Shown one piece after another: positions 1 to 12,185 of a stretch of 64,000 bases of DNA. The notes beneath the pieces were generated by a model. It was not told the origin of the DNA and ran no database searches. It saw nothing but the letters and a program-made list of their open reading frames with translations. Numbering within the stretch: position 1 is the stretch's first letter; each line of letters opens with the position of its first letter. The position numbers and the translations under genes were made by a program. Source of the DNA: an uncultured Gammaproteobacteria bacterium (GTDB lineage: Bacteria > Pseudomonadota > Gammaproteobacteria > GCA-001735895); assembly GCA_913061315.1 (NCBI GenBank), contig CAJXUC010000008.1:1-64000 (forward strand). The letters run 5' to 3'.

Positions 1-28
1 GGCAGCGTCAGATGTGTATAAGAGACAG
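1..28 (+). other. Nextera transposase adapter remnant (artefact)
   Basis: The first 28 bases match the 3' part of the Illumina Nextera read-1 transposase adapter, and positions 10-28 are the 19-bp Tn5 mosaic end (AGATGTGTATAAGAGACAG). This is untrimmed library sequence at a contig end, not a genomic mobile element. Genomic sequence begins at about position 29. Confidence 0.97.
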
Positions 29-242
29 ATGAAAATATTCATATCAATTTCTTTACAAAAAAAATTTTATGTTGAAAAACTCGTGGTAGTCAGAGTAAGT
101 AGAGTTATCTAGATGTTAGAGGACAAGATTAATTAGAATTAAAGAATAACTGATTTTCTATATGGTCATTATTGTTGGGTTTTAAACATTTTTTAAACCT
201 GACTTTAATAAATAGAACTTTGGAATAATCGTTTTACTTTAG

Positions 243-649
243 ATGTTAAACAAAATTTCAAATGAGATCATTAAAATGAGTATTAAAACAGGACAAAGAA
301 CTTTTAACTTTGCTTTAAAAACAACTAAAAATAATGTTGAAAAGGTTGAGCCTCTTATTAAAGAGCATGCTGAGTTTATGAAAAAAAATCATAGTTTTGA
401 TGAAAGTAAAATTCAGCTGGTTCATTATTATGTGTCAAAATCAGAAGAGTTTATAATATTGCTAACCCAAATGAAGGGACAACAGGCAATATACTTTTTA
501 CTATTAATGAAGTTTATGTTTATCCCGATGGAATTGAACAACACATGAAGGCAGCAATGAATTGGGAGGGCATACCAAGTTTTCTTGAACTATTAGGAGC
601 TCATGGTGAAGTGCTTGTAGCAAACGGAGAAGTTATAGAAACTTTATAA
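243..649 (+). pseudogene. Small hypothetical protein, frameshifted (possible ABM-like alpha+beta barrel)
   Basis: The gene is open from 243, with a likelier start at the ATG at 276 (MSIKTGQR). The first frame loses protein character after the segment YYVSKSEE at about 449. A second frame takes over with VYNIANPNEGTTGN and runs to a TAA at 647-649, ending GEVLVANGEVIETL. Restoring one G near 447-450 fuses the two halves into a protein of about 124 residues. Because the break is close to a contig end, it may be a sequencing or assembly error and not a true mutation. The helix-then-strand character and length recall small dimeric alpha+beta barrel (antibiotic monooxygenase-like) proteins. That is a weak impression from sequence only, and no function is assigned. 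Confidence 0.6.
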
Positions 650-936
650 CGAACTAAGTCATGTATAAATTATATATTTATTCTTTTGAATCTATCGCGT
701 TTCTTTGTTTATTAACCCATACCAAACTTGCATCTTACTTAGAATAAAAAACTAAATATTTTGAAAATAACCATGGCAAAATGAAACATTCCAACAAGAG
801 CCATAATTATTACCTCAGTCTAAAAAAATAATCACGGCAAGTAATGGTTGAATATTACCTATCAGAAATACTTAACTAAAATACAATAGGCCTCTAATCA
901 TTGAATTTGTGAAAATTAATCAATGAAATTACAGAT
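650..936. other. AT-rich gap downstream of glmS
   Basis: These 287 bases lie between the frameshifted small gene and the 3' end of glmS. I see no open frame with coding character, no clear hairpin followed by a T-tract, and no RNA gene. No factor-independent terminator for glmS could be recognised. Confidence 0.5.
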
Positions 937-2757
937 TTATTCAACCGTGACAGATTTTGCTAAATTCCTAGGTTGATCTACGTCTGTTCCGCGCAATACC
1001 GCAACGTGGTAGCTTAATAATTGTAGTGGAATAGTTGATAATATTGGCGTTGTCCACTGTGTTTCACCCGCCATTTCTATTACGACATCGTCACTGGTTG
1101 CCTCTAATTCTACTCCTTGATGTGCAAATATATAGAGCTTTCCACCGCGTGCTTTTACTTCCTGCATATTGGAATGTAATTTTTCCATTAATTCATCATT
1201 TGGAGTGACTACTACGACTGGCATGTCACTATCGACTAATGCAAGCGGACCATGCTTTAGTTCACCTGCGGGGTAAGCCTCAGCATGAATGTATGAAATT
1301 TCTTTGAGCTTTAGTGCGCCTTCCATGGCGATAGGGTAGTGTTCGCCTCTCCCTAAAAATAATGCATCTTTTTTGTCGATGAAGTCTTCGGCGATTATTT
1401 TTATTTTTAAATCTAATTCGAGTAATTTTTCGACCTGCCTTGGCAATTCCACTAACTCTTTAACGATGGCTGCTATTACTGATGATTCAAGGTTTTGAAC
1501 CTTTCCAATAGATAAGGTCAGTAACAACATGGACACTAACTGAGTAACAAAGGCTTTAGTTGATGCCACACCAATTTCTGGTCCCGCTCGAGTCATTAGG
1601 ACTAAATTTGATTCGCGTACTAATGATGATTCAGGCACGTTACAAATACTTAAAGATCCACAGTAATTGTCTGATGATAGATTGCGCAGTGCAGCCAGCG
1701 TATCGGCTGTTTCACCTGATTGAGACAAGGTTACAAATAAGGTGTTTTTCGGCACTACAGCTTTTCGATAACGAAATTCACTAGCAACTTCTATTTGGCA
1801 AGGCAATTCTAATAATGCTTCTATCCAATACTTTGCTACGTAACCCGCATGGTAGCTTGTGCCGCAGGCAATTATTTGGATGTTTTCGACTCGTGAAAAA
1901 ATGTCGGCAGCGCTTGGCCCAAATATTGAATCTAAAATATCATCTGCCGTTATTCGTCCTTCTAAACAGTCAGTAATTGACTTTGACTGTTCATAAATTT
2001 CTTTGAGCATGTAATGTCGAAATTTGCCCTTTGTTACAGAGTCACTCGTCATTTCTGTTTGATGTACTTCTCGTTCTTTTTCTTTGCCATCCACGTTATA
2101 AATTTTGAAGCTTTTATGGTGTAATACGGCAAAATCACCTTCTTCTAGATAAATAAACCGACTTGTTACAGGGAGTAAAGCGGAGATATCTGATGCAATA
2201 AAATGCTCCTGAAAGCCAACGCCCAATACTAATGGACTTCCTTTTCGGCAGGCGACTAGGGTATCGGGTTCATTCAACGCGATTATACCTAGCGCAAAAG
2301 CGCCTTTGAGTGTTTTAACTGCTTTTTTGACCGCACTGAAAAGATCAGTTTTATAAAAACTTTCGATTAGGTGCGCAATGACTTCGGTATCAGTTTCCGA
2401 GGTAAATACATAACCATCAGCAGTCAGCTTCTGTCGAATCTCCTTATAGTTTTCGATAATACCATTGTGCACTACTGCGATTCGGTTTTTTGAAAAGTGC
2501 GGGTGTGCATTGCTTTCTGATGGGGCACCATGCGTTGCCCAACGGGTGTGTGCTATACCTACTTTACCAGGCTGGTTATTATTTATTTTATTTGCTAGCT
2601 GCTGCACTTTGCCTACAGCTCTAAAACGTTCTAACTTTCCTTCGTTAACGACGGCAATGCCAGCTGAATCGTAACCTCTATATTCTAAACGTCTTAAGCC
2701 TTCCAATAAGATTGAACTAACGTCCCTTTGGGCTAAAGCACCGACTATTCCACACAT
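937..2757 (-). CDS. glmS: Glutamine--fructose-6-phosphate aminotransferase (isomerizing)
   Basis: It converts fructose-6-phosphate and glutamine to glucosamine-6-phosphate, the first committed step towards UDP-GlcNAc for peptidoglycan and LPS; cytoplasmic. The start gives MCGIVGA, which leaves Cys2 as the N-terminal nucleophile of the glutaminase domain (residues 2 to about 230). Two SIS sugar-isomerase domains follow, with CGTSYHAG near residue 299 and GALKLKEISYIHAEAYPAGE further on. The C-terminus DQPRNLAKSVTVE is the family signature. The length of 606 aa is close to the 609 of E. coli. It lies 4 bases downstream of glmU, so the two are almost certainly co-transcribed. It is the last gene before the contig end region. 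Confidence 0.98.
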   Translation of the reverse strand: MCGIVGALAQRDVSSILLEGLRRLEYRGYDSAGIAVVNEGKLERFRAVGKVQQLANKINNNQPGKVGIAHTRWATHGAPSESNAHPHFSKNRIAVVHNGIIENYKEIRQKLTADGYVFTSETDTEVIAHLIESFYKTDLFSAVKKAVKTLKGAFALGIIALNEPDTLVACRKGSPLVLGVGFQEHFIASDISALLPVTSRFIYLEEGDFAVLHHKSFKIYNVDGKEKEREVHQTEMTSDSVTKGKFRHYMLKEIYEQSKSITDCLEGRITADDILDSIFGPSAADIFSRVENIQIIACGTSYHAGYVAKYWIEALLELPCQIEVASEFRYRKAVVPKNTLFVTLSQSGETADTLAALRNLSSDNYCGSLSICNVPESSLVRESNLVLMTRAGPEIGVASTKAFVTQLVSMLLLTLSIGKVQNLESSVIAAIVKELVELPRQVEKLLELDLKIKIIAEDFIDKKDALFLGRGEHYPIAMEGALKLKEISYIHAEAYPAGELKHGPLALVDSDMPVVVVTPNDELMEKLHSNMQEVKARGGKLYIFAHQGVELEATSDDVVIEMAGETQWTTPILSTIPLQLLSYHVAVLRGTDVDQPRNLAKSVTVE

Positions 2758-2761
2758 AAGT

Positions 2762-4132
2762 TTATACTTCCTTTATTTTTGTTGGTCTTTGCCAACTACT
2801 TATCGATACTTGTTTTGAGCGCGAAAACGTCAGTTGATGCGCAGCTGTATTTCGAGTAATGGTTGAACCAGCACCAATCGTAGCACCTTGACCTATCGTA
2901 ACGGGTGCTACTAGCTGTGTATCAGACCCTATAAAAACATCATCTTCAATTATAGTTTGAAACTTATTAGCTCCGTCGTAGTTACACGTAATGGTACCTG
3001 CACCAATATTCACATCTTTGCCAAGGATCGCATCACCAATATAACTTAAGTGGTTAACCTTACTACCTGCCCCAATCGAAGCTTTTTTAGTTTCGACAAA
3101 ATTACCAATTTTTGTATTATCAGCGCACTCTGTACCTGGACGCAATCTTGAAAAAGGGCCTATTACTGCATTTTGACCAATGTTTGAATCATCTATCATC
3201 GTCATGGGTAATATTTTGGTATTTGTAGCGATTTGGGAATTTTTAATAATGCAGCCTGCCCCAATATGAACTCTGTCAGCAAGATGGACAACACCCTCGA
3301 AAACACAGTTAATATCTATAACGACGTCTTTGCCCACTGTTAATTGTCCTCTGATATCAATTCTTGCAGGGTCATATACCTTAACCCCTTCAGACATTAA
3401 TCGGTACGCAAGTTTTTTTTGATAAATTCTTTCTACCATAGATAATTGGAGTTGGTTATTAACGCCATTAACTTCATCAGCCTCGCTACAAATCATTGCA
3501 TCAACTTTGAATCCACCTGACGAGGCATGTTTGATGACATCAGTTAGATAGTATTCAGATTGCGCATTATTGTTATCGAGTAAACCAATCAAGTGTTTAA
3601 CATGACGTCCCGTTATAAAAATAATGCCGGAGTTAGATTCAATTATTTCTTGTTCTAATTCGCCAGCATCTTTTTGCTCCAGTATTGCGCAAACTGCTTG
3701 CTCACTATTTCGAACAATGCGCCCGTAGCCATACGGGTTGGAAGGCATAAAACTTAATACATTGACGTCAGTTTCTTTCGAAGCTGAAAGAAATGAACTA
3801 ATGGTTCCTCGTGATACTAAGGGCACGTCTCCTGTTAAAACCAGAATGTCATTACCGGACTTTACTGATGATATGCATTGGGCTACGGCATGACCCGTTC
3901 CAAGTAAGTCTTTTTGTTTAATAAAATGCAGTAACTGACCAGACATGACGTCTTCAACTAGCTCAGATTTATAGCCAACTACGACAAAAATTTGTTCGGG
4001 ATTTAGGGATTTACTGGTGTCAACAACATGCTGAAGCATAGGTTTTCCAGCCAGATTATGGAGCACCTTCGGGCGATTGGACATCATCCGAGTACCCTGT
4101 CCAGCTGCAAGAATAATAATACTCAATGCCAT
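2762..4132 (-). CDS. glmU: Bifunctional GlcNAc-1-P uridyltransferase / glucosamine-1-P acetyltransferase
   Basis: It makes UDP-N-acetylglucosamine in two steps: acetylation of glucosamine-1-phosphate, then uridylyl transfer. The N-terminal pyrophosphorylase domain carries the nucleotide loop LAAGQGTRMMSNRPKVLH at residues 7-24 (E. coli has GxGTRMxSxxPKVLH). The C-terminal half is a left-handed beta-helix of hexapeptide repeats (such as IGAGTITCNYDGANK and IGSDTQLVAPVTIG) that forms the acetyltransferase site. The length of 456 aa equals that of E. coli GlmU. It follows the atp operon, from which it is separated by a strong terminator at 4179-4209, and it precedes glmS by 4 bases. This is the common gammaproteobacterial order atpC-glmU-glmS. 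Confidence 0.98.
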   Translation of the reverse strand: MALSIIILAAGQGTRMMSNRPKVLHNLAGKPMLQHVVDTSKSLNPEQIFVVVGYKSELVEDVMSGQLLHFIKQKDLLGTGHAVAQCISSVKSGNDILVLTGDVPLVSRGTISSFLSASKETDVNVLSFMPSNPYGYGRIVRNSEQAVCAILEQKDAGELEQEIIESNSGIIFITGRHVKHLIGLLDNNNAQSEYYLTDVIKHASSGGFKVDAMICSEADEVNGVNNQLQLSMVERIYQKKLAYRLMSEGVKVYDPARIDIRGQLTVGKDVVIDINCVFEGVVHLADRVHIGAGCIIKNSQIATNTKILPMTMIDDSNIGQNAVIGPFSRLRPGTECADNTKIGNFVETKKASIGAGSKVNHLSYIGDAILGKDVNIGAGTITCNYDGANKFQTIIEDDVFIGSDTQLVAPVTIGQGATIGAGSTITRNTAAHQLTFSRSKQVSISSWQRPTKIKEV

Positions 4133-4178
4133 AGTTTGATTCCATGCTATTAATCAGTGCTTATTGTATGCCAAACGC

Positions 4179-4209
4179 AAAAAAAAAGGAGGCCATAGGC
4201 CTCCTTTTT
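4179..4209 (-). terminator. Rho-independent terminator of the atp operon
   Basis: A perfect 7-bp GC-rich stem (4188-4194 pairing with 4198-4204, loop ATA) is flanked by nine A on the left and five T on the right. Read on the minus strand it ends in a run of U just after atpC. The flanks also allow weak function in the other direction. It separates the ATP synthase operon from glmU-glmS. Confidence 0.92.
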
Positions 4210-4244
4210 GTATATCCAAAGAAATAATAGGGGGTTTAAATTGA

Positions 4245-4661
4245 TTATCTCTTTCTGAGCTTTTGAATCGCGGCAATTTGAGCTGCTGCAATGGCTATTT
4301 CAGCTCTCGCCTTAGCAATATCAAATTCTGATTGCTGATCCGCTAAGGCTGCCTCAGCTCTTTGTTTTGCTTCGATAGCTGCCGCTTCATTTAAGTCATC
4401 TGCTCTAATTGCAGCGTCAGATAGGACTGTTACTACGTGTGGTTGAACCTCTAAAATTCCACCCGTTATAAAAAAGAACTCTTCCTCTTTATTCCCAATA
4501 TCAAGTCTTACTTCACCCGCTTTCAGTGGAGATATTAATGGCGTGTGGCCAGGAGCCACACCCACTTCACCTAAAACTGCGGGTGCGTAGACCATTTCAG
4601 CTACACCAGAGAATATAATTTCTTTAGCACTAACAATTTCAACTTGTATGGTATTCGCCAT
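4245..4661 (-). CDS. atpC: ATP synthase F1 subunit epsilon
   Basis: It is part of the central stalk of F1 and an intrinsic inhibitor of ATP hydrolysis. The N-terminal beta-sandwich is visible (FSGVAEMVYAPAVLGEVGVAPGHTPLI, residues about 18-44, written here in part), followed by the Ala/Glu-rich C-terminal helical hairpin that ends IAAIQKLRKR. The length of 138 aa is normal for the family (139 in E. coli). It is the last gene of the atp operon, 11 bases after atpD and just before the terminator at 4179-4209. Confidence 0.96.
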   Translation of the reverse strand: MANTIQVEIVSAKEIIFSGVAEMVYAPAVLGEVGVAPGHTPLISPLKAGEVRLDIGNKEEEFFFITGGILEVQPHVVTVLSDAAIRADDLNEAAAIEAKQRAEAALADQQSEFDIAKARAEIAIAAAQIAAIQKLRKR

Positions 4662-4672
4662 GCGATTGCTCC

Positions 4673-6061
<1,389 letters not shown>

Positions 6062-6106
6062 TTAAAAACTAATGTTCTGCGTTTAACTTAAATAATTGTC
6101 TAAAAT

Positions 6107-6967
6107 TTAAACTGCGGCTGCGCCACCGACAATCTCGCTGATTTCTTGTGTGATACTGGCTTGACGTTCGCGATTGTAAATAAGCTGTAATTCGCTGATC
6201 ATATCGCCAGCATTGTCGGTGGCATTTTTCATCGCCAACATACGGGCAGCCATTTCACAGGCTACGTTTTCAACAACGCCTTGATAGACAAGTGATTCAA
6301 TATATCGCTCTAGTACATGGTCCAATACTTCTTTTGCATCTGGCTCGTAAATATAATCCCAATGATGCGACAACTCCGACTTGACGGAAGGTACAACAGG
6401 CACAAGCTGAGTGACTACTGGATCTTGAGTCATTGTATTAACAAATGCATTTCCTACTAGAAAAATGGCGTCTATTTCACCTTTGACATAGCTACTTAGC
6501 ATTGCTTGTACAGGACCAATTACGGCTGACATTTCAGGCCGATCACCAAGATGACTCGCTTCAGCAGTTACCTTGGCACCAATTCGTTTGAAAAAGCTTA
6601 AAGCTTTAGAACCAAAGGTTACAACTTCAATTTCAACGTTCTGGTCATCAAGTTCAGCTATCTTACCTAATGCCTTCTTAAACAAGTTAGTGTTCAAACC
6701 TCCACACAGACCACGATCAGTTGAAATAGCAATAACACCGGCCCGTTTCAACTTTCTTTCAATTAGAAATGGATGTTTATATTCAGAATGTGCATTTGCA
6801 ATATGACTTACGACCGTGGCAATCTTCTGCGCGTAAGGCCGAGTGGCAAACATTTGGTCCTGAGCACGACGCATTTTACTGGCCGCTACCATTTCCATGG
6901 CTTTTGTGATCTTTTGAGTGTTTTGAACACTCGTGATCTTAGTTTTTATTTCTTTGCCGCCAGCCAT
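6107..6967 (-). CDS. atpG: ATP synthase F1 subunit gamma
   Basis: This is the rotor shaft of F1, whose N- and C-terminal helices form the coiled coil turning inside alpha3beta3. The start [20 protein letters not shown] and the C-terminal helix with [20 protein letters not shown] are the two conserved family blocks. [13 protein letters not shown] in the Rossmann-like middle domain is also typical. The length of 286 aa compares with 287 in E. coli. It lies between atpA and atpD in the operon. Confidence 0.97.
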   Translation of the reverse strand: MAGGKEIKTKITSVQNTQKITKAMEMVAASKMRRAQDQMFATRPYAQKIATVVSHIANAHSEYKHPFLIERKLKRAGVIAISTDRGLCGGLNTNLFKKALGKIAELDDQNVEIEVVTFGSKALSFFKRIGAKVTAEASHLGDRPEMSAVIGPVQAMLSSYVKGEIDAIFLVGNAFVNTMTQDPVVTQLVPVVPSVKSELSHHWDYIYEPDAKEVLDHVLERYIESLVYQGVVENVACEMAARMLAMKNATDNAGDMISELQLIYNRERQASITQEISEIVGGAAAV

Positions 6968-7009
6968 ATCAGATCTCTCTCATTATCTCTCTAACTTGAG
7001 GTCGTTTAA

Positions 7010-8551
7010 TTAATAAACGCCGTTGGTTTTGAAATCTGCGATTGCGGCTCCAATTTTGCCAGCAATTTCGGGATTGTAATCGCCACTTGCGTTAATTGAT
7101 TCTAACAGATCAGCATTGTTGGACTTAACATGAGCTAACAGGGCGTCTTCAAAAGCAACAATTTTATTGACCTCGACGTCATCAAGGTAACCTTCGTTAG
7201 CGGCGTAAAGTACAACACCCATTTCTGCAACATTCAAAGGTGCATATTGCTTTTGCTTCATTAGTTCGGTTACTCGTTGGCCACGTTCTAGCTGTTTACG
7301 AGTTGCTTCGTCAAGATCTGATGCGAACTGAGAAAAAGCAGCCAATTCACGATACTGGGCCAAGGCTAAACGAACACCTCCACCTAATTTCTTAATGATT
7401 TTAGTTTGTGCAGCACCACCAACACGGGATACAGAAAGTCCAGCATTAATCGCTGGACGGATGCCAGCATTGAATAAATCAGATTCAAGGAAGATCTGCC
7501 CATCTGTAATTGAAATAACGTTAGTCGGAACAAATGCTGATACATCACCACCTTGAGTCTCAATAATTGGCAATGCAGTTAATGATCCTGTTTTACCTTT
7601 AACCGCACCGTTTGAGTATTTTTCTACACAGGCCTCGTTAATTCTAGATGCACGTTCAAGCAGACGCGAATGCAAGTAAAAAACATCGCCTGGGTAAGCT
7701 TCGCGTCCCGGTGGACGGCGTAATAACAATGACACTTGACGATAAGCCCAAGCTTGCTTGGTCAAATCATCATATACAATCAAGGCGTCTTCACCTTTAT
7801 CACGAAAATACTCTCCCATGGTGCAGCCAGAGTAGGGTGCAATATATTGAAGTGCTGCTGAGTCAGAAGCACTCGCCGCAACGACGATTGTGTGTGCAAG
7901 TGCATCATGCTCTTCGAGCTTGCGTACTACGTTAGCGATAGTCGAGGCTTTTTGGCCAATGGCCACATAAATACATTTAATCCCTGTACCTTTCTGGTTG
8001 ATTATGGCGTCGATTGCAACAGCTGACTTGCCTGTCTGGCGGTCACCGATGATCAATTCGCGTTGTCCACGACCCACTGGCACCATCGCGTCGATTGCTT
8101 TCAAACCAGTTTGCATTGGCTGATCAACTGATTGACGTTCGATAACGCCAGGCGCAATTCGCTCGATTGGCATAAATTGTGAAGATTCAATAGCACCTTT
8201 GCCGTCAATTACTTCACCCAGCGAGTTAACGACTCGACCCAGCAACTGCTCACCAACCGGGACCTCAAGAATACGTCCAGTACACTTGGCTGTATCACCT
8301 TCGGAAATATGCTTATAACTTCCGAGAATTACCACACCCACTGAGTCTCTTTCGAGGTTCAACGCCATGCCGAAGGTATTACCTGGAAATTCAATCATTT
8401 CACCAGACATGACGTCAGCCAAGCCGTGGATACGTGCAATACCGTCCATCAAGCTGACAACAGTCCCTTCTGTTCTGGCCTCGGCAGTGCCTTCAAAGTT
8501 CTTAATGCGATCTTTAATAAGTTCGCTAATTTCTGACGGATTAAGTTGCAT
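7010..8551 (-). CDS. atpA: ATP synthase F1 subunit alpha
   Basis: This is the non-catalytic nucleotide-binding subunit of F1. The Walker A motif GDRQTGKSA is present near residue 169. The sequence opens [16 protein letters not shown], matching E. coli MQLNSTEISELIKQRI, so I took the ATG at 8551 and not the GTG one codon earlier at 8554. The length of 513 aa is identical to E. coli. It is 42 bases from atpG and 29 from atpH. Confidence 0.97.
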   Translation of the reverse strand: MQLNPSEISELIKDRIKNFEGTAEARTEGTVVSLMDGIARIHGLADVMSGEMIEFPGNTFGMALNLERDSVGVVILGSYKHISEGDTAKCTGRILEVPVGEQLLGRVVNSLGEVIDGKGAIESSQFMPIERIAPGVIERQSVDQPMQTGLKAIDAMVPVGRGQRELIIGDRQTGKSAVAIDAIINQKGTGIKCIYVAIGQKASTIANVVRKLEEHDALAHTIVVAASASDSAALQYIAPYSGCTMGEYFRDKGEDALIVYDDLTKQAWAYRQVSLLLRRPPGREAYPGDVFYLHSRLLERASRINEACVEKYSNGAVKGKTGSLTALPIIETQGGDVSAFVPTNVISITDGQIFLESDLFNAGIRPAINAGLSVSRVGGAAQTKIIKKLGGGVRLALAQYRELAAFSQFASDLDEATRKQLERGQRVTELMKQKQYAPLNVAEMGVVLYAANEGYLDDVEVNKIVAFEDALLAHVKSNNADLLESINASGDYNPEIAGKIGAAIADFKTNGVY

Positions 8552-8580
8552 CACGGGATCCCATAATCATAATAGTTCTG

Positions 8581-9132
8581 TTATTTATTGAGTGCAGTTG
8601 AGAGCTTGCCAAGACGCGCTAATACCGAGCCATCGATGACTAGGTCACCTGCTCGTATTATCGCACCAGCGATTAATCTCTCATCAACTTCGGAAGTAAT
8701 ACTAACTTCCTTACCCAGCTTTTTTTCCAAACTCTTGGCAATTTCGTCTTTCTGCTGCTGTGTCAGTGCCTGTGCTGATGTTACCTGCACTTCAACTTGA
8801 CCATCAGCTTCTTGCTTGAGAATTTCATACCCAGTAGCAATTGCGGATAAAGCAGATAAACGGCCATTCTCAGCTAGCAAACCAATAAAGTTTTTGAAAT
8901 CTGTACTGGCTTTTTCAGCATCGTTAATACCAGCGTAAACCGATAAAAACAACTCAACATGCTCAGACGGTAACACCGAAGGCATATCAAGCATGGTTTG
9001 CATGCCTGAATCATCCGATATTGTTGCTGCTATTGTCAGTCTATCTAACCATGCGTGCAAACTGCCTTCTTCAGAAGCCAGTTCAAATATTGCTTTGGCG
9101 TAAGGTCGTGCAATTGTCTCAAAGTCGCTCAT
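8581..9132 (-). CDS. atpH: ATP synthase F1 subunit delta
   Basis: This is the stator subunit linking the top of F1 to the b-subunit peripheral stalk. The N-terminal helical domain begins ARPYAKAIFELA, the most conserved block of OSCP/delta proteins. The C-terminal part includes LIAGAIIRAGDLVIDGSV, matching the conserved GG..I..GD..IDGSV pattern. The length is 183 aa against 177 in E. coli. It lies between atpF and atpA in the standard operon order. Confidence 0.95.
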   Translation of the reverse strand: MSDFETIARPYAKAIFELASEEGSLHAWLDRLTIAATISDDSGMQTMLDMPSVLPSEHVELFLSVYAGINDAEKASTDFKNFIGLLAENGRLSALSAIATGYEILKQEADGQVEVQVTSAQALTQQQKDEIAKSLEKKLGKEVSITSEVDERLIAGAIIRAGDLVIDGSVLARLGKLSTALNK

Positions 9133-9157
9133 TTTATAGCACTCATAATCTTAAAGC

Positions 9158-9628
9158 CTAAACCTGGGCAACCAGCTCTTTCAGCACTGCATCATGCGCT
9201 TCAGCATTGACTTCGCGACCCAGTATCTTTTCGACGCCAGCTAACGCAATCAAGGATACTTCTTTACGAAGCTCACTTTTAGCACTGTTAACCTGTTGCT
9301 CTATATCGGCAGTCGCCATCGACTTGATTCGATCGCCTTCTTCTCGTGCAGTATCCTTCGCTTCATCAACAATTTCAGTTGCACGTTTTTGCGCCTGATT
9401 GATTATTTCCTGAGCTTGCTGCTTAGCATCTTTCAAGTTATCGCTTACTTTTGACTGCGCTTCTTCCAAATCTTTCTGACCACGCTGTGCAGCAGCCAAT
9501 CCTTCTGAAATTCGAGCATTACGCTCTTCTAATGCTGCAATTAACTGCGGCCATATATATTTCATGCAGAACCAGACGAAAACCGCAAAGGCGATGCTCT
9601 GTCCTATCAATGTTGCATTGAAATTCAT
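9158..9628 (-). CDS. atpF: ATP synthase Fo subunit b
   Basis: This is the peripheral stalk of Fo. There is one N-terminal membrane helix (residues about 5-25, [20 protein letters not shown]), then a long charged, Ala-rich coiled coil reaching F1. The length of 156 aa is identical to E. coli subunit b. Only one b-type gene is present, so the stalk is a homodimer as in other gammaproteobacteria. It lies between atpE and atpH. Confidence 0.96.
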   Translation of the reverse strand: MNFNATLIGQSIAFAVFVWFCMKYIWPQLIAALEERNARISEGLAAAQRGQKDLEEAQSKVSDNLKDAKQQAQEIINQAQKRATEIVDEAKDTAREEGDRIKSMATADIEQQVNSAKSELRKEVSLIALAGVEKILGREVNAEAHDAVLKELVAQV

Positions 9629-9670
9629 ATTGCTATCCTCGTTCTAGTTTAATAACAGGCCAAGGACCAA

Positions 9671-9922
<252 letters not shown>

Positions 9923-9958
9923 CTACGATCGATATGATATTTATTTAAAGTTAAAAAT

Positions 9959-10822
<864 letters not shown>

Positions 10823-11182
10823 TCAATCGCCTTTTATCATTAACGGTACAATACAACTGGTTATTTGTATTAAACAAAAACCAGCAAACAAAACTACAAA
10901 ACTCCAGTTATATTCAGCACTTAAAATCAAGGCGAATATCATAACGGTCATTATCCATTTACCTAGCTGAGTTTTATAAGCGTAGGCTAACCATTGTTGG
11001 GCAGAATATTCATCTGTCTTTCTCGCCATACGACTACTGACATAGCTCGCAGGTAGTAAAGCCGCCAAACATCCAACGAAGCCAGAAAAAAAACTATCTG
11101 AGTTCCAGACACTAAGCACAACTAAAAATAGACAACCAACAATATACTGAGTGGCTAGAGCTTTATAAACTTGGTTTCTCAT
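10823..11182 (-). CDS. atpI: ATP synthase protein I
   Basis: This is the first gene of the atp operon. It encodes a small, poorly conserved membrane protein of 119 aa with about four hydrophobic segments (for example residues 12-27, 30-45, 75-90 and 93-114). AtpI proteins help assemble the c-ring but are not part of the finished enzyme. The assignment rests mainly on position directly before atpB and on size and hydropathy. The promoter at 11237-11265 lies just upstream. Confidence 0.88.
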   Translation of the reverse strand: MRNQVYKALATQYIVGCLFLVVLSVWNSDSFFSGFVGCLAALLPASYVSSRMARKTDEYSAQQWLAYAYKTQLGKWIMTVMIFALILSAEYNWSFVVLFAGFCLIQITSCIVPLMIKGD

Positions 11183-11236
11183 GATTTTCCAAAACCCAGA
11201 ATTTTATATGCTGTGCTAGCCTTTAAATCGGTCGTG

Positions 11237-11265
11237 ATTATAGGGAGAACACTCACAACAATCAA
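11237..11265 (-). promoter_or_regulatory. Sigma70-type promoter of the atp operon
   Basis: On the minus strand there is a -35 element TTGATT (11265-11260), a 17-bp spacer, and a perfect -10 TATAAT (11242-11237). This gives a 5' leader of roughly 50 bases before atpI. It lies between the parB stop and the atpI start, so the ATP synthase genes have their own promoter beside any read-through from parAB. Confidence 0.78.
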
Positions 11266-11297
11266 TCGACAAATTGATTTATATTCTAGTCTAATGG

Positions 11298-12170
11298 TTA
11301 AAGATCAAAATGACTAAGAATACCCTCTAGCTCATCACTGTTGTGAAAACTAATAATGAGATCGCCTGCACCTTTCTTTCTTGTCTTTACCTGCACCCCT
11401 GCACCCAACTTCTCACTGATTTGAACTTCCAGCCTAACAATATCTGGATCTTTGACTTGAGATAAGCCTATCGAATTTTGATCTTGGCTACTGAGCGTCT
11501 TTTTGACCAGCGCCTCAGTCTCACGAACAGACAAACCTCGGTTGACAACGATAGTCGCAATCTCAATTTGGTCTTGCTGAATGAGCGCCAGTAAGGCCCG
11601 CGCATGACCCATATCTAGTAAGCCACGATTAACTAGATCTTTGACCGGATCAGCCAAATCTAGCAACCGTAACAAATTACTGACCGTTGCTCTTGAGCGC
11701 CCAACAGAATCTGCAACCTGCTGATGCGTAAGATCAAACTCTTCAATCAAACGCATTAATGCTTGTGATTCTTCGAGTGGATTCAAGTCTTCGCGTTGAA
11801 TGTTTTCGATCAACGCAATGGCTGCAGCTGATTTACTATCGAGATCACGAATAACAACTGGTATTTTTTGCAAGCCCGCTAATTGCGCTGCGCGCCAACG
11901 TCGCTCTCCTGCTATCAACTCGTAATGGTTTCCATCAGGGCGAACGACTATTGGCTGAATAACGCCTTGAGCACTGATTGAGTCTGCCAACTCCTGTAAT
12001 GCCTGCGGGTCAAAATATTGTCGAGGTTGATATTTTCCACGCTTAATTTGATCAACATCTAACTCACTCAAGCCAGTCGCCCTGTCTTCATCACTGACTT
12101 CAGTTACCTGTTCGAAATTGCCAATTAACGAACCTAGGCCACGGCCTAATCTCTTTTTTTTCATAGTCAT
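11298..12170 (-). CDS. parB: Chromosome-partitioning protein ParB
   Basis: This is the centromere (parS)-binding CTPase that spreads on DNA and stimulates ParA. It starts MTMKKKRLGRGLGSLIG, the chromosomal ParB N-terminus that contacts ParA. The CTP-binding box GERRWRAAQLAG is at about residues 97-108, followed by a central HTH (HQQVADSVGRSRATVSNLLRLL) and a C-terminal dimerisation domain. The length of 290 aa is typical. It lies 15 bases after parA. I did not find a convincing parS site in the window. Confidence 0.96.
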   Translation of the reverse strand: MTMKKKRLGRGLGSLIGNFEQVTEVSDEDRATGLSELDVDQIKRGKYQPRQYFDPQALQELADSISAQGVIQPIVVRPDGNHYELIAGERRWRAAQLAGLQKIPVVIRDLDSKSAAAIALIENIQREDLNPLEESQALMRLIEEFDLTHQQVADSVGRSRATVSNLLRLLDLADPVKDLVNRGLLDMGHARALLALIQQDQIEIATIVVNRGLSVRETEALVKKTLSSQDQNSIGLSQVKDPDIVRLEVQISEKLGAGVQVKTRKKGAGDLIISFHNSDELEGILSHFDL

Positions 12171-12185
12171 TATTAATTTATACTA

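Noticed and set aside
29..112. Short ORF directly after the adapter
   Set aside because: 28 codons, low-complexity composition, adjacent to artefact sequence and with no ribosome binding site visible.
177..199. GGTTTTAAA...TTTAAACC inverted repeat before the frameshifted gene
   Set aside because: It is AT-rich with one bulge, and such repeats are expected by chance in this AT-rich leader.
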